A stretch of DNA of 64,000 bases from Sneathiella sp. (GTDB lineage Bacteria > Pseudomonadota > Alphaproteobacteria > Sneathiellales > Sneathiellaceae), in assembly GCF_002694385.1 (NCBI RefSeq), contig NZ_NZMB01000005.1, forward strand, positions 92,682 through 156,681. Reading direction: 5' to 3'. Below the pieces are notes generated by a model. The model made no database searches. It was not told the DNA's origin and saw only the letters and a program-made list of their open reading frames with translations. How positions within the stretch are numbered: the first letter of the stretch is position 1; the number at the start of each line of letters is the position of its first letter. Shown here in pieces: positions 44,664 to 53,655 of the stretch. The translations under genes were made by a program, and so were the position numbers.

Positions 44664-45346
44664 ATATACATCTCGAAAATATCAGACCATGTCAAAAATC
44701 GGTTGCTTTGGGTGAGTCTCGGAGAAGCTCGCATGCGGGTATCTCTGCATGTGAAGCATATGTCCGCAGGGAAGTTAATGTTGCCAGACATTTTCCATGC
44801 CAAATTGATTGATTTCGATTCCGCCAGTGATCCACTGCCGAAAATAAAAAGCATTTTGAACTCATCCTGAATTAAAGGTTAGCGTCAAACAGTATTCATG
44901 TAAAGCATCCACGGGTGAATTGCCGGGCTGTCTCGGGGTTGCCGTTAAAGATTTCGAAAGAGATGCCGGAAGGTGATCTTCTGATAATTGTCTGGCGTCA
45001 TTTCTGGGCTGGGAATGCGGGATGTGAAGAGAGTGCTGCGTTATTGTCGGCCCAAAATCTATCTGAAAATATACCATCAATATCAATATTATATCCGAAT
45101 TTTTGTTCGTCAGACGTGACCGGCACGAGGTTTTCCCTGTTTTCAGAAAGCGAAAATCCGGCGCGCTCTCATCGAGACAGTTGCCAGCCGCGGCGCGCCA
45201 CATCCGGCTTTTTTGGATTCTTACTTGAAAATTATTCTAATTAATGTTTTAATTAGATTCATAATAGTATAAAATGTTACAAATTAGGAACAGATACGGA
45301 CGGCGGCGGCAACTGTCTCCATCTTTAATAATTCTGAAGGTAGAAA
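44664..45346. other. Gene-free region between the GntR gene and the homogentisate island
   Basis: 683 bp, the longest gap in the window. Short open frames on both strands (up to about 110 codons) have no ribosome-binding site and no recognisable protein pattern. The right end is AT-rich and holds the promoter with inverted repeat at 45225-45257. It may contain an untranslated leader or small RNA, but nothing structural was clear by eye. Confidence 0.5.
45225..45257 (+). promoter_or_regulatory. Promoter with 8-6-8 inverted repeat before the homogentisate island
   Basis: TTGAAA (45225-45230) and TTTAAT (45248-45253) are spaced 17 bp. TCTAATTA (45236-45243) and TAATTAGA (45250-45257) are perfect inverted arms around ATGTTT and overlap the -10. 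AT-rich arms of this type suit a MarR-family protein, and a MarR gene closes the operon at 54916. Confidence 0.6.
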
Positions 45347-46441
45347 ATGATGCGTGTTTTTGATTCCGATGCACATATAATGGAAAATGAACTGGCCTGG
45401 CAGTTTCTGCCCGACGAGTTTCATGCCCGGCGCCCTGTTCCGATCGAACTGCCGGAAGATACCTCCTTGACGGTATTTAACGCCGCCTGGCTGATTGATG
45501 AGAAAGTCCGCCTGTTCGGCGCGTCACCGCCCATCGGAGCGCGGTCTGTTGGAAAACGATACCCGATTGAATCCCAGACTTTGGAATCCATTCCGGCACG
45601 GCTTGCGGATATGGATCGGGCCAATCTTGATATTCAGGTTATCTACCCGACATTCGGCCTGACGAACCTGTGCGAGGATGTGACGCTCGAAGCAGAGCTG
45701 ATGAAAAGCTATAACAGTTTTGTTGCGGGGCAGGTCAAACAGTCCGGCGGGCGCATGCTCTATGCCGCGATGGTGCCGTTCCGTAATCCCGATGCGGCGG
45801 TCAAGGAAATCCAGCGTGTTGCCGAGATGGGCGGCGTTGCTTCCATCTTCATGCGCGGCCTTGAATGGGACCGGCCGATCAGCGATCCGTCCTTCTACCC
45901 CATCTATGCAGAGGCCGAAAAACATAATCTGCCGATTGGTGTGCATATTGGCTCCGGTAGCCCTGCGTTACGTGAGATGTTCCGCTATCAGAAGCGCATA
46001 CCGGGTGAAGAGCCTTTCTGGCCGGGACGGATGAAACGCCTGATCGGGCCTATTGTTGTCCAGTTCGCCTTCTATAATCTGATGGAAACGCCGCTTGCGT
46101 CGGAATTTCCCAAGCTCCGTTGGGGCTTTCTGGAGACGACAGGGTCCGATTGGCTGATGGGGGCCGTTGGGGCACTGCGCCGGAAAGGTAACAAGGCGGT
46201 GGACAAATTCCTTGATGAAGGCCGTGTCTTTGTCTGCGCGGAGCCGACCGAAGATATCGAGTATATGGCCAGCAAGATCGGCAACGATATTTTTATGGTT
46301 TGTACGGATCTGCCGCATTTTGACGATGCCGCTCATGAGAACCCGCTGGAGGAGTTCGGTGCCCGGAACGACATCAGGCCGGAGACCATGGAAAAATTGC
46401 TCTGGAGCAATGCATCGCGGTTTTACGACTACGCCGGATAA
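45347..46441 (+). CDS. Amidohydrolase_2 family metal-dependent hydrolase or decarboxylase
   Basis: 364 residues behind GAAGGTAGAAA. The N-terminal FDSDAHIME is the D-x-(D/H)-x-H metal motif of the ACMSD/resorcylate-decarboxylase group. GVHIGSGSP supplies the metal-binding His, and FMVCTDLPHFDDAAHENPLEEF the C-terminal Asp. Members hydrolyse C-N or C-C bonds or decarboxylate aromatic acids. It is the first gene of the operon leading to homogentisate dioxygenase, so it likely acts on an aromatic intermediate. The exact reaction cannot be assigned. Confidence 0.85.
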   Translation: MMRVFDSDAHIMENELAWQFLPDEFHARRPVPIELPEDTSLTVFNAAWLIDEKVRLFGASPPIGARSVGKRYPIESQTLESIPARLADMDRANLDIQVIYPTFGLTNLCEDVTLEAELMKSYNSFVAGQVKQSGGRMLYAAMVPFRNPDAAVKEIQRVAEMGGVASIFMRGLEWDRPISDPSFYPIYAEAEKHNLPIGVHIGSGSPALREMFRYQKRIPGEEPFWPGRMKRLIGPIVVQFAFYNLMETPLASEFPKLRWGFLETTGSDWLMGAVGALRRKGNKAVDKFLDEGRVFVCAEPTEDIEYMASKIGNDIFMVCTDLPHFDDAAHENPLEEFGARNDIRPETMEKLLWSNASRFYDYAG

Positions 46442-46489
46442 GGGGGAGCGTTCGGTGTTTCGGGTCAGCAGAGAACAGGGGTAGAGATC

Positions 46490-47545
46490 ATGAGCCAGAA
46501 GTCATCGGTTATATGGTACAGCCGCTGCCCTCTGCCGACTGCGACGGGCATTGCCATTGATTCAGGGCATTTGCTGAATGAATTCGAACGGGTAGGCAGA
46601 GAGCTGAAATCTATTGCCGAGATGACGACAGAGGCGGAGCGTAACTCCCATTTCTCCCACAATGTTGGGGAGATGTTCCGTCAGGGAGGGAATATTCCTC
46701 CCATCTGGTCGCGTTCCCGCGGGGGCAATACGGCACTTGTCGGGATTGCCTGGACAAAAGAGTATCAGTCGTTGCTTGTCCGTTCGGATTCATCTATTGA
46801 AAAACCCCGGGATTTGGCGGGTGCAAGGCTTGCCGTGCCAGTCCGCATTCATGAGAAAATCGATTTCTGGCGCGTCATGTGCCTGCGCGGTTATCAGGCC
46901 GTGCTTGCCAAGGCCGGACTGACCTTTGATGATGTTGAGCTGGTCATGCTGCCGGTGGAAGACCCCTATATCGAGACAAAGACTGAAGCGGGGGTGAAGG
47001 AGCCATCTCTCTGGTCCGGAAAGGCGAGGGCCCAGCGCCAGAGCGAGGAAACGCTCGCCTTTATCCTCGGCAAGGTCGATGTCATCTATACCTCCGGCGC
47101 GCTCGGGCTTCAGTTGAAGCATCAGGTCCGTGCCCGCGAACTTGTCAATATGGGGGGCTGGAGTGGGGCCGACAGGCACATTAACAACCAGTCACCCAAT
47201 ATACTGACGGTGGACCGTGATCTGGCGGAACGGGAGCCGGAGATTGTCGGCGCCTTTATTCGCGCTATCAATAACGCCGCCGGATGGGCGATGAAGCATA
47301 AAGAGAGCGCCGTTCGGAGCATCGCCAATGATGTGGGCTGCTCGGAAGACTGGATTGCAGCATCATACGGCGAAGAAATCTGGTCCAGCCTGAATGTGGG
47401 ACTTGCGTCGGAGGCAATCGATGCCATCCGCGCGCAAAAGGATTTCCTGCTGGCGCAGGGCTTTATTAATGATGACTTTTCCATTGATGAATGGATCAAT
47501 GAAAATCCGATGACATATGCACAATCTGAAAGGCAGGGGATATGA
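46490..47545 (+). CDS. DszB-like desulfinase homologue (solute-binding-protein fold, no signal peptide)
   Basis: 351 residues, cytoplasmic (no signal sequence), periplasmic-binding-protein fold. The segment YSRCPLPTA (Cys13) matches YSNCPVPNA around the catalytic Cys27 of Rhodococcus 2'-hydroxybiphenyl-2-sulfinate desulfinase (DszB). HFSHNVGEMFRQGGNIPP (His54, Arg64) matches HFTYDQPAYTRFGGEIPP with DszB His60 and Arg70 at the same 10-residue spacing. LVGIAW, then RDLAGARLAVP, also follow DszB's order. The comparison is from memory. The gene overlaps ridA by 4 bp. It probably cleaves a C-S (or related) bond in an aromatic compound; a binding protein for the ABC system is the alternative, but that system has its own receptor at 51234. 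Confidence 0.72.
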   Translation: MSQKSSVIWYSRCPLPTATGIAIDSGHLLNEFERVGRELKSIAEMTTEAERNSHFSHNVGEMFRQGGNIPPIWSRSRGGNTALVGIAWTKEYQSLLVRSDSSIEKPRDLAGARLAVPVRIHEKIDFWRVMCLRGYQAVLAKAGLTFDDVELVMLPVEDPYIETKTEAGVKEPSLWSGKARAQRQSEETLAFILGKVDVIYTSGALGLQLKHQVRARELVNMGGWSGADRHINNQSPNILTVDRDLAEREPEIVGAFIRAINNAAGWAMKHKESAVRSIANDVGCSEDWIAASYGEEIWSSLNVGLASEAIDAIRAQKDFLLAQGFINDDFSIDEWINENPMTYAQSERQGI

Positions 47546-47943
47546 ACAAGTTTCTAAATCCGGATAATCTGGCGACGCCGAGCGGCTACAGCCATGTCGC
47601 AGTTTCAACCGGTTCCCGGATCATTCATGTTTCTGGCCAGGTGTCCTATGACTCTGCTGGAAACATCGTCGGTGTTGGCGATCTCAAGAAACAGACTGAG
47701 CAGGTCTATGAAAATATCGGCCGGGCGCTTGAGGCCGCGGGCGCCACTTTTGCGGATGTGGTGAAGTCGATCATCCTCATCAAGCAGATGACGCCGGAAA
47801 AGGTCATCACCGTGCGGGATGTCCGGCAGAATTACCTCACGGATACGCCGCCGACCAGCACCTTGATCTCAGTTGACACGCTGATCAAGCCTGAGCTGCT
47901 TGTTGAGATTGAGGTTGTCGCTATCCCGGCGGACGATCGGTAG
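47542..47943 (+). CDS. RidA/YjgF/YER057c family protein
   Basis: 133 residues. It has the trimeric RidA fold pattern, with VSTGSRIIHVSGQVSYDSAG, then QTEQVYENIGRALEAAGATFADVVKS and a C-terminal IEVVAIPADDR. The usual imine-deaminase Arg of the archetype (about residue 105, in the stretch R-x-x-V-E-V/I-E) is replaced by KPELLVEIEV, so it may not be a 2-aminoacrylate deaminase. It is translationally coupled to the DszB-like gene by the ATGA overlap. Confidence 0.9.
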   Translation: MNKFLNPDNLATPSGYSHVAVSTGSRIIHVSGQVSYDSAGNIVGVGDLKKQTEQVYENIGRALEAAGATFADVVKSIILIKQMTPEKVITVRDVRQNYLTDTPPTSTLISVDTLIKPELLVEIEVVAIPADDR

Positions 47944-48007
47944 GCAAGGGTGGCCCCGCTGGAGTGCATAATCCGGCGAGCATCCCGATGAGTATGGAGA
48001 GATAAAC

Positions 48008-49291
48008 GTGACAGACTGCATGAGTGGCTTTGGCAATCATTTTTCGTCGGAACTTGTACCGGGAATTCTGGTGCCCCGGCAGAACAACCCGCAGAAAGTC
48101 AAAAGCGATCTTTATGCCGAGCAGCTTTCAGGAACCGCCTTCACCGCGCCGCGCGGTGAAAATCGCCGCACCTGGATGTATCGCGCGCTACCCTCAGTCT
48201 CTCGCGAAATGGGGCAGGAACGGGTTGCGTTCGAAAATTTTGCCGCGGATGCGGAAATTCTTGATGCGGGGCCGGTCCCCATGCGCTGGAGCCCGCGCCC
48301 GGAGCCACACAAGGCATGCGACTTTCTGGACGGGCTGATAACCCTTGGCAAGGATGGCGAGAGCTTTGATTCCACCAGCCTTTCCGTGCACAGCTATGTT
48401 CTGAACCAGAGCATGGAGAGGCGCGCGCTCAAAAACCATGACGGTGAACTTCTGATTGTTCCATATGCGGGCGAAATCGATATTGTCACCGAGCTTGGCT
48501 CCCTCCATCTGACGCCAACGGATATTGCCTTGATTCCGCGCGGGATGATCTTTCGGGTGGATCTGCTGAAAGGGCCTGCTGCCGGATATATCTGTGAGAA
48601 TTATGGCAAACCGTTCCGCCTGCCGGATTTGGGACCGATTGGTGCTAACGGGCTTGCCAATCCGAAAGATTTTATAGTTCCCTCTGCCCGCGTCGAGGAG
48701 GCCGAGGGCTATGATATTTACAGCAAGTATCGTGACAGGATATGGGTGACGCGAGGCACGCCGACGCCATTTGATGTTTATGGCTGGCAGGGCAATCTGG
48801 TGCCTTACAAATTCAATCTGGCGAATTTCGTGACTTTCGGGTCTATTTCGGTAGACAGTCCCGATCCTTCAATCAATACCGTGCTGACGTCTCCCTCCCA
48901 TGAGCCCGGTACGGCCAGCATTGATTTTGTTGCCTTCTGTCCGCGCTGGCAGGTTATGGAAACAACATTTCGGCCGCCATACTTCCATCGCAACGTGATG
49001 AGCGAGTTCATGGGCAGCATCCAGGGGGTTTATGAAGGCAAGGCCACCGGCTTCGTGCCAGGTGGGGCAAGCCTTCATAACCGGATGGTGCCTCATGGTC
49101 CTGATGTGGATACATACCGGAACGGCACGACGGCGGATCTTGCGCCACATAAGCTGGACAATACCTATGCCTTCATGTTCGAGAGCCGGTTGCCGATCCT
49201 GCCGACGAAATGCGCGGTGGAAGCGGTCTGGCGCCAGAGCGATTACCTGCGCTGCTGGGAAGGTTTTGAGAAAAGGATGACGGTTAAATGA
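48008..49291 (+). CDS. hmgA: Homogentisate 1,2-dioxygenase
   Basis: 427 residues, starting at GTG behind GGAGAGATAAA. The iron ligands are His327, Glu333 (FHRNVMSEFMG) and His363 (PHGPD), with the same 6 and 30 residue spacings as human His335, Glu341 and His371. The N-terminal SGFGNHFSSE and AEQLSGTAFTAPR are family hallmarks. It opens homogentisate to maleylacetoacetate. Fumarylacetoacetase is in the same operon; no maleylacetoacetate isomerase is. The stop overlaps the ABC ATPase start (ATGA). Confidence 0.94.
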   Translation: MTDCMSGFGNHFSSELVPGILVPRQNNPQKVKSDLYAEQLSGTAFTAPRGENRRTWMYRALPSVSREMGQERVAFENFAADAEILDAGPVPMRWSPRPEPHKACDFLDGLITLGKDGESFDSTSLSVHSYVLNQSMERRALKNHDGELLIVPYAGEIDIVTELGSLHLTPTDIALIPRGMIFRVDLLKGPAAGYICENYGKPFRLPDLGPIGANGLANPKDFIVPSARVEEAEGYDIYSKYRDRIWVTRGTPTPFDVYGWQGNLVPYKFNLANFVTFGSISVDSPDPSINTVLTSPSHEPGTASIDFVAFCPRWQVMETTFRPPYFHRNVMSEFMGSIQGVYEGKATGFVPGGASLHNRMVPHGPDVDTYRNGTTADLAPHKLDNTYAFMFESRLPILPTKCAVEAVWRQSDYLRCWEGFEKRMTVK

Positions 49292-50142
49292 AATCATCGG
49301 CGACAGGTATTGAGAGAATATTTCCACATACTGATGCGACAGGGCAAAAGCAGCCTGAACATGCCCGTATCTCGATGGAGTTACGCGGGCTTGGAAAGAA
49401 GTTTCTGGTCGGGGCGGGTGAGTTTCAGGCTCTCAAATCAATTGATCTGGATGTGGCTGTTGGGGAGTTTGTCTGTGTTCTTGGCGCATCGGGTTGCGGG
49501 AAGACAACGCTTTTACGTATCCTTGGTGGGCTGGAAAAACATACAGAAGGCTCGCTGCGTTTCTATCAGGAAAAATCGGGGCAACCGCCAACCTCTATCG
49601 TTTTTCAGGAAGTCTCCATTTTTCCGTGGCTTAGCGTCTGGGATAATGTGGCGTTTGGCCTTCGTGCGCGCCATGCCTCAAAGGCCCTGATAAAGGAGCG
49701 TGTGTCCTTCTATATCGAGAAAGTCGGGCTGACCCCTTTCCGCGATCATTATCCACACCAGCTTTCCGGCGGCATGAAGCAGCGTGTGTCCATCGCCCGC
49801 GCCTTTGCCAATGACCCGGAAGTGCTGCTGCTGGATGAGCCCTTCTCCGCGCTGGATGAGCGTAACAAGGCAACCCTTCAGGATGAGCTGCTACGGATTT
49901 GGGAAGAGACAGGCAAGACAATCGTCTTCGTGACCCATTCCATTGATGAAGCCATCTATCTGGCGGACAGGATCCTTGTGTTCGCAGGACCGCCCGGACA
50001 TATCACGCAAATTCACCGGCCTGATTTTGTACGTCCGCGAAATCTGACGGCGCTGCGGGCAACCCCGGAATATAAGCGGCTTGTCGGTGCCATCCTGGAA
50101 GGGCTGGGAATATCCGGCGAGCCTTCGGATGCCATTGAGTGA
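49288..50142 (+). CDS. ABC transporter ATP-binding protein (SsuB/TauB/NrtD type)
   Basis: 284 residues. Walker [11 protein letters not shown]-loop [13 protein letters not shown], signature [14 protein letters not shown] and Walker [14 protein letters not shown] are all intact. The family energises import of sulfonates, taurine, nitrate or aromatic acids. It overlaps hmgA and the permease gene, so it is part of the same transcript. Residues 1-28 form a polar extension before the usual start. Confidence 0.93.
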   Translation: MKSSATGIERIFPHTDATGQKQPEHARISMELRGLGKKFLVGAGEFQALKSIDLDVAVGEFVCVLGASGCGKTTLLRILGGLEKHTEGSLRFYQEKSGQPPTSIVFQEVSIFPWLSVWDNVAFGLRARHASKALIKERVSFYIEKVGLTPFRDHYPHQLSGGMKQRVSIARAFANDPEVLLLDEPFSALDERNKATLQDELLRIWEETGKTIVFVTHSIDEAIYLADRILVFAGPPGHITQIHRPDFVRPRNLTALRATPEYKRLVGAILEGLGISGEPSDAIE

Positions 50143-50153
50143 AGGGGGACAAG

Positions 50154-51002
50154 ATGAGCATTCAGGAAAATCATAGCGATCAGATTGGCCGGATGGTTGA
50201 GATACAGCCGTCAAAAGATATCGGGCAGGCGGAGAGATTCCGGCGGCGGCGGGATCGGTTTCTGACAGTTGTCAGCCCCTTGATACTCTTGCTGATCTGG
50301 GAAATCGTCATTCAGCTTGGTCTGCTGGATAGCCGTCTCTTCCCGGCGCCGAGCATGATTGTCGGGACCTTTTACGATCTGGTTGCAAGTGGCGAGCTCT
50401 GGCGGCATCTATCGATTTCTCTCATCCGCATTGCCGTTGGCTTTTTCTTCGGCGCCATTGCCGGTGTGACGGTCGGAACCCTGATGGGGGTCATGCCGGT
50501 TGTTGGCGCCGTCTTGTCCCCGATTGTCGCGTCCGTTTACCCAATCCCGAAAATTGCGATTTTTCCGTTGATCATGGTGCTGTTTGGCCTTGGGGAAATG
50601 AGTAAATTCGTCGTCGTCGCCATTGCGGTCTTCTTCTACATGGTGATCAACACGGTTGCCGGTGTTTCAAATGTGGAGCGGATCTACCGGGATGTCGGGC
50701 GGAGCTTTCGGGTCTCCCGTCTGCGATCCGTCTTCCAGATTACTCTCCCGGCGGCCATGCCGATGATTATTGCGGGCCTGCGTGTGAGTGCGGGCGTGTC
50801 ATTGCTGGTTCTGGTCAGTGCTGAATTTGTTGGCGCGGAAAGCGGGATCGGTTTTCTGGTGTGGAATTCCTGGCAGGTCTTTGATGTTCGTTCGATGTTC
50901 GTCGGAATTATTGTCATCGGCTTCCTTGGCTGGGCGTCTTTTACCCTTCTCGATGCGATTGAGCGGGTCTGCCTGCCCTGGGCACCAAAAAACAGGCGAT
51001 AG
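50154..51002 (+). CDS. ABC transporter permease (SsuC/TauC type)
   Basis: 282 residues from the ATG at 50154 behind AAGGGGGAC; an in-frame GTG at 50139 overlapping the ATPase stop is the alternative. It has six membrane segments. The EAA-like cytoplasmic loop is in DVGRSFRVSRLRSVFQITLP. It belongs to the BPD_transp_1 family for sulfonate/nitrate/taurine-type importers and works with the ATPase before it and the receptor after it. Confidence 0.92.
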   Translation: MSIQENHSDQIGRMVEIQPSKDIGQAERFRRRRDRFLTVVSPLILLLIWEIVIQLGLLDSRLFPAPSMIVGTFYDLVASGELWRHLSISLIRIAVGFFFGAIAGVTVGTLMGVMPVVGAVLSPIVASVYPIPKIAIFPLIMVLFGLGEMSKFVVVAIAVFFYMVINTVAGVSNVERIYRDVGRSFRVSRLRSVFQITLPAAMPMIIAGLRVSAGVSLLVLVSAEFVGAESGIGFLVWNSWQVFDVRSMFVGIIVIGFLGWASFTLLDAIERVCLPWAPKNRR

Positions 51003-51233
51003 AGATGTGATGTCTTCTCTGTTTTCCAAGCAGGCAATAAACCGGTTTGAGAGTGATCTAAATGAAATGGAATTATGATATAAGTATAATAATATCAGAA
51101 TGTTATAAATATTTTATGACCTAAAATATAAAACCCAGACGGGCTGTGCGGTGTCCGGTGGGAAAAGTTCCGGGTTGCAGCCTGGGACGAACAATAATGA
51201 CCGCCACGCCCACAACAGAGAAAGGTTTGTTCA

Positions 51234-52280
51234 ATGATGATGAGGAAGATTGCTATTGTTACCGCAACATGCACCGCCATGTTATCGGGCATCATGTCAA
51301 CGGCCGCGCTAGCGGAAGAACTTGTGCCGGTCAAAGTGGCGGCCCTGCGCAGCATCGCGGCCAGCCCGATTGTGATCGCCAAGGAAAAGGGATATTTTGA
51401 AGAGGCCGGTCTTGATGTCGAAATCGTCAATTTCCAGAACACGGCAACCATGGTTGCGCCGCTGAGCGCGGGCCAGATTGACGTCGCCGCCGGTGCGCCG
51501 ACCCTTGGTTTTTATAATGCCAAACTCAATGGCCTCAAGATGAAGCTGGTTGCCGATCTCGGTCGTAATTCCGCGGGGCATGGTTTCAATGCGCTGGTTG
51601 TGCGGAAAGATCTCTATGACTCGGGTAAGGTCAAATCCGTGAAAGATCTGAAAGGTTTGACGGTCGGGTCCGTGTCGCCCAACTCACCAATGGATATCGA
51701 GCTTGACCTCGGCCTCAAGCAGGTTGGCATGACGCTGGATGACGTGGAACTGAAAGTTCTATCATTCCCGAATATGCTGGCGGCTCTTGCTTCGCAAAAT
51801 CTCGATGCGGCAATGCTGGTTGAACCTTTTGTGGCGATCGCAGCCAAGCAGGGCGCGGGTGTACGCATTGCCGGGGCGGATGAAATGAGCCCGGATTTCA
51901 ATGTGTCCGGTGTGATCTATGGTGAAGCCTATATGAATGACAAGCCGGAAGCGGCGGCGAAATATCTCGAAGCCTATGTGCGGGGTGTTCGTTTCTATCT
52001 GGATGCCATTCAGACCAAGGAAGGCAAGGATGAACTGTTCGCCATTGTTGGTGAGTATGCCCGCCTGAAAGATCGGGCCATTCTTGATACCATTGCCTTC
52101 CCCGGGTTTGACCGTGATGGCTATTTCAATATTGATACGATCAATCTGACGATGGACTGGTTTGCCGACAAGGGCATGCTGAAAGAAAAGCCGGCCATGA
52201 AGGACATGGTAGATTTCAGTTACCTGAATGCGGCGCTTGACAAGATCGGCCGGACGGGTCCGCGGATCGACGTTGAATAA
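51234..52280 (+). CDS. ABC transporter substrate-binding protein (SsuA/NMT1 type)
   Basis: 348 residues, with several ATG codons in a row after AAAGG. A signal peptide spans residues 1-27 (IVTATCTAMLSGIMSTAALA then EE). The mature protein has the NMT1/SsuA fold with ASPIVIAKEKGYFEEAGLDVEI and LSAGQIDVAAGAPTLG. It is exported, unlike the related-fold protein at 46490. It lies after a 231-bp AT-rich gap that may hold its own promoter. It probably captures the aromatic substrate of the island. Confidence 0.92.
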   Translation: MMMRKIAIVTATCTAMLSGIMSTAALAEELVPVKVAALRSIAASPIVIAKEKGYFEEAGLDVEIVNFQNTATMVAPLSAGQIDVAAGAPTLGFYNAKLNGLKMKLVADLGRNSAGHGFNALVVRKDLYDSGKVKSVKDLKGLTVGSVSPNSPMDIELDLGLKQVGMTLDDVELKVLSFPNMLAALASQNLDAAMLVEPFVAIAAKQGAGVRIAGADEMSPDFNVSGVIYGEAYMNDKPEAAAKYLEAYVRGVRFYLDAIQTKEGKDELFAIVGEYARLKDRAILDTIAFPGFDRDGYFNIDTINLTMDWFADKGMLKEKPAMKDMVDFSYLNAALDKIGRTGPRIDVE

Positions 52281-52314
52281 TTCATTTAGAATGACTGGGA
52301 TATAGGGGGCATTT

Positions 52315-53643
52315 ATGCAGTCTCTTGATGAAACACATGACGCCAGTGTTGAAAGCTGGATTGATGAGGCAAATAGGGAGGGCAACCCGTTCCCGTTGCA
52401 AAACCTCCCCTATGCCGTGTTTCGTCGAAAGGGTCAGGATGAGGCATTCCGCATTGGCGTGGGTATCGGCAACATGATCCTGGATCTCGCCGCTGTCCGC
52501 CGGGCTGACGCCGCCGGAATGCTTCGTTCTGATCTCCCTGAAAGTCTGGATGATCCTACTTTAAACCGTTTTATGTCGGAAGGGCGGGATGTCTGGCAGA
52601 GCGCGCGGAAGGCCATCTTCACTCTGTTGAAGCGGGGCGGCCCAGGCGAGGAGGAGTTTAAAAATTGTCTGGTCAGTCAGGAGGCGGTGGAATACGCGCT
52701 GCCCATGAGCATTCCGGATTATACGGATTTTTATGCCTCCATTGATCATGCGAGGAATATCGGCAAGCTGTTCCGTCCCGATAATCCGCTGATGCCAAAC
52801 TATGAATGGGTGCCGATTGCCTATCATGGCCGGTCGTCTTCGATTGTCATCTCGGGAACATCTGTCACGCGGCCACAAGGGCAAATTCGCCCTGATGCCA
52901 ACCAGCCGCCTTTCATGGCGCCCTCCCGGCGGCTGGATTATGAAATGGAAGTCGGTCTTGTGATTGGCGGTGGTAATGCGCTTGGTGTGCCCGTATCCAT
53001 TGAGGCCGCGGAGGATCATCTGTTCGGCCTGTGCCTGCTCAACGACTGGTCGGCGCGGGATATTCAGGCATGGGAATATCAGCCGCTGGGCCCGTTTCTT
53101 GGCAAGAATTTTGCGTCCAGCATATCCCCCTGGATCGTAACAATGGAAGCATTACGCCCGTTTCGGACAACATCGAGCATCGCAGAAGGGCGCAACATTA
53201 TCCCCTATCTCAGGACAGAAGATGACGGATGCAATCTCGGTGTTGATATGGAGCTGGAAGTTCTCCTTCAGTCGGAGAAGATGCAGGCAGAAGGCTTGGG
53301 GCCCGTCCGGCTTGGTCATAGCAATTTCAGCTATTCCTACTGGACGCCCGCACAGATGATTGCGCACCACACGGTGAATGGCTGCAATCTTCGGCCGGGC
53401 GATCTTTTTGGCAGCGGCACCATGTCCGGCCCCGGTGAAGATCAGACCGGCGCCCTTATCGAAACTACGCGGGGCGGTCAGGATCCGGTTGCCATTAGCA
53501 CAACGGAACACAGAAACTTTCTGGAGGACGGGGACACCGTCATCATGACGGCCTGGTGCCGTCGGGACGGATACCGATCCATCGGCTTCGGAGAATGTAC
53601 TGGTACAATATTGCCCGCGGCGCAGCCCGTCCGCGGCAACTGA
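52315..53643 (+). CDS. fahA: Fumarylacetoacetase
   Basis: 442 residues, full two-domain form: an SH3-like N-terminal domain (about 20-130) and the catalytic FAH fold. DYTDFYASIDHARNIG, RRLDYEMEVGLVIGG with the metal-binding Glu pair, and LLNDWSARDIQAWEYQPLGP with the metal-binding Asp match eukaryotic-type fumarylacetoacetases. It hydrolyses fumarylacetoacetate to fumarate and acetoacetate, the last step after homogentisate cleavage. It lies 34 bp after the ABC receptor gene and 12 bp before the flavin hydroxylase. Confidence 0.94.
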   Translation: MQSLDETHDASVESWIDEANREGNPFPLQNLPYAVFRRKGQDEAFRIGVGIGNMILDLAAVRRADAAGMLRSDLPESLDDPTLNRFMSEGRDVWQSARKAIFTLLKRGGPGEEEFKNCLVSQEAVEYALPMSIPDYTDFYASIDHARNIGKLFRPDNPLMPNYEWVPIAYHGRSSSIVISGTSVTRPQGQIRPDANQPPFMAPSRRLDYEMEVGLVIGGGNALGVPVSIEAAEDHLFGLCLLNDWSARDIQAWEYQPLGPFLGKNFASSISPWIVTMEALRPFRTTSSIAEGRNIIPYLRTEDDGCNLGVDMELEVLLQSEKMQAEGLGPVRLGHSNFSYSYWTPAQMIAHHTVNGCNLRPGDLFGSGTMSGPGEDQTGALIETTRGGQDPVAISTTEHRNFLEDGDTVIMTAWCRRDGYRSIGFGECTGTILPAAQPVRGN

Positions 53644-53655
53644 GAGGAGAGTAAC

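Noticed and set aside
44862..45244. About 110-codon frames on both strands in the 683-bp gap
   Set aside because: No start signals and no recognisable or gene-like composition.
46490..47545. Reading this gene as an ordinary ABC substrate-binding protein
   Set aside because: It has no signal peptide, and the operon has its own exported receptor. The DszB-like triad argues for an enzyme, though binding is not excluded.
51102..51120. Imperfect palindrome GTTATAAATATTTTATGAC before the ABC receptor gene
   Set aside because: Only 7 of 9 pairs match in very AT-rich DNA; chance is likely.
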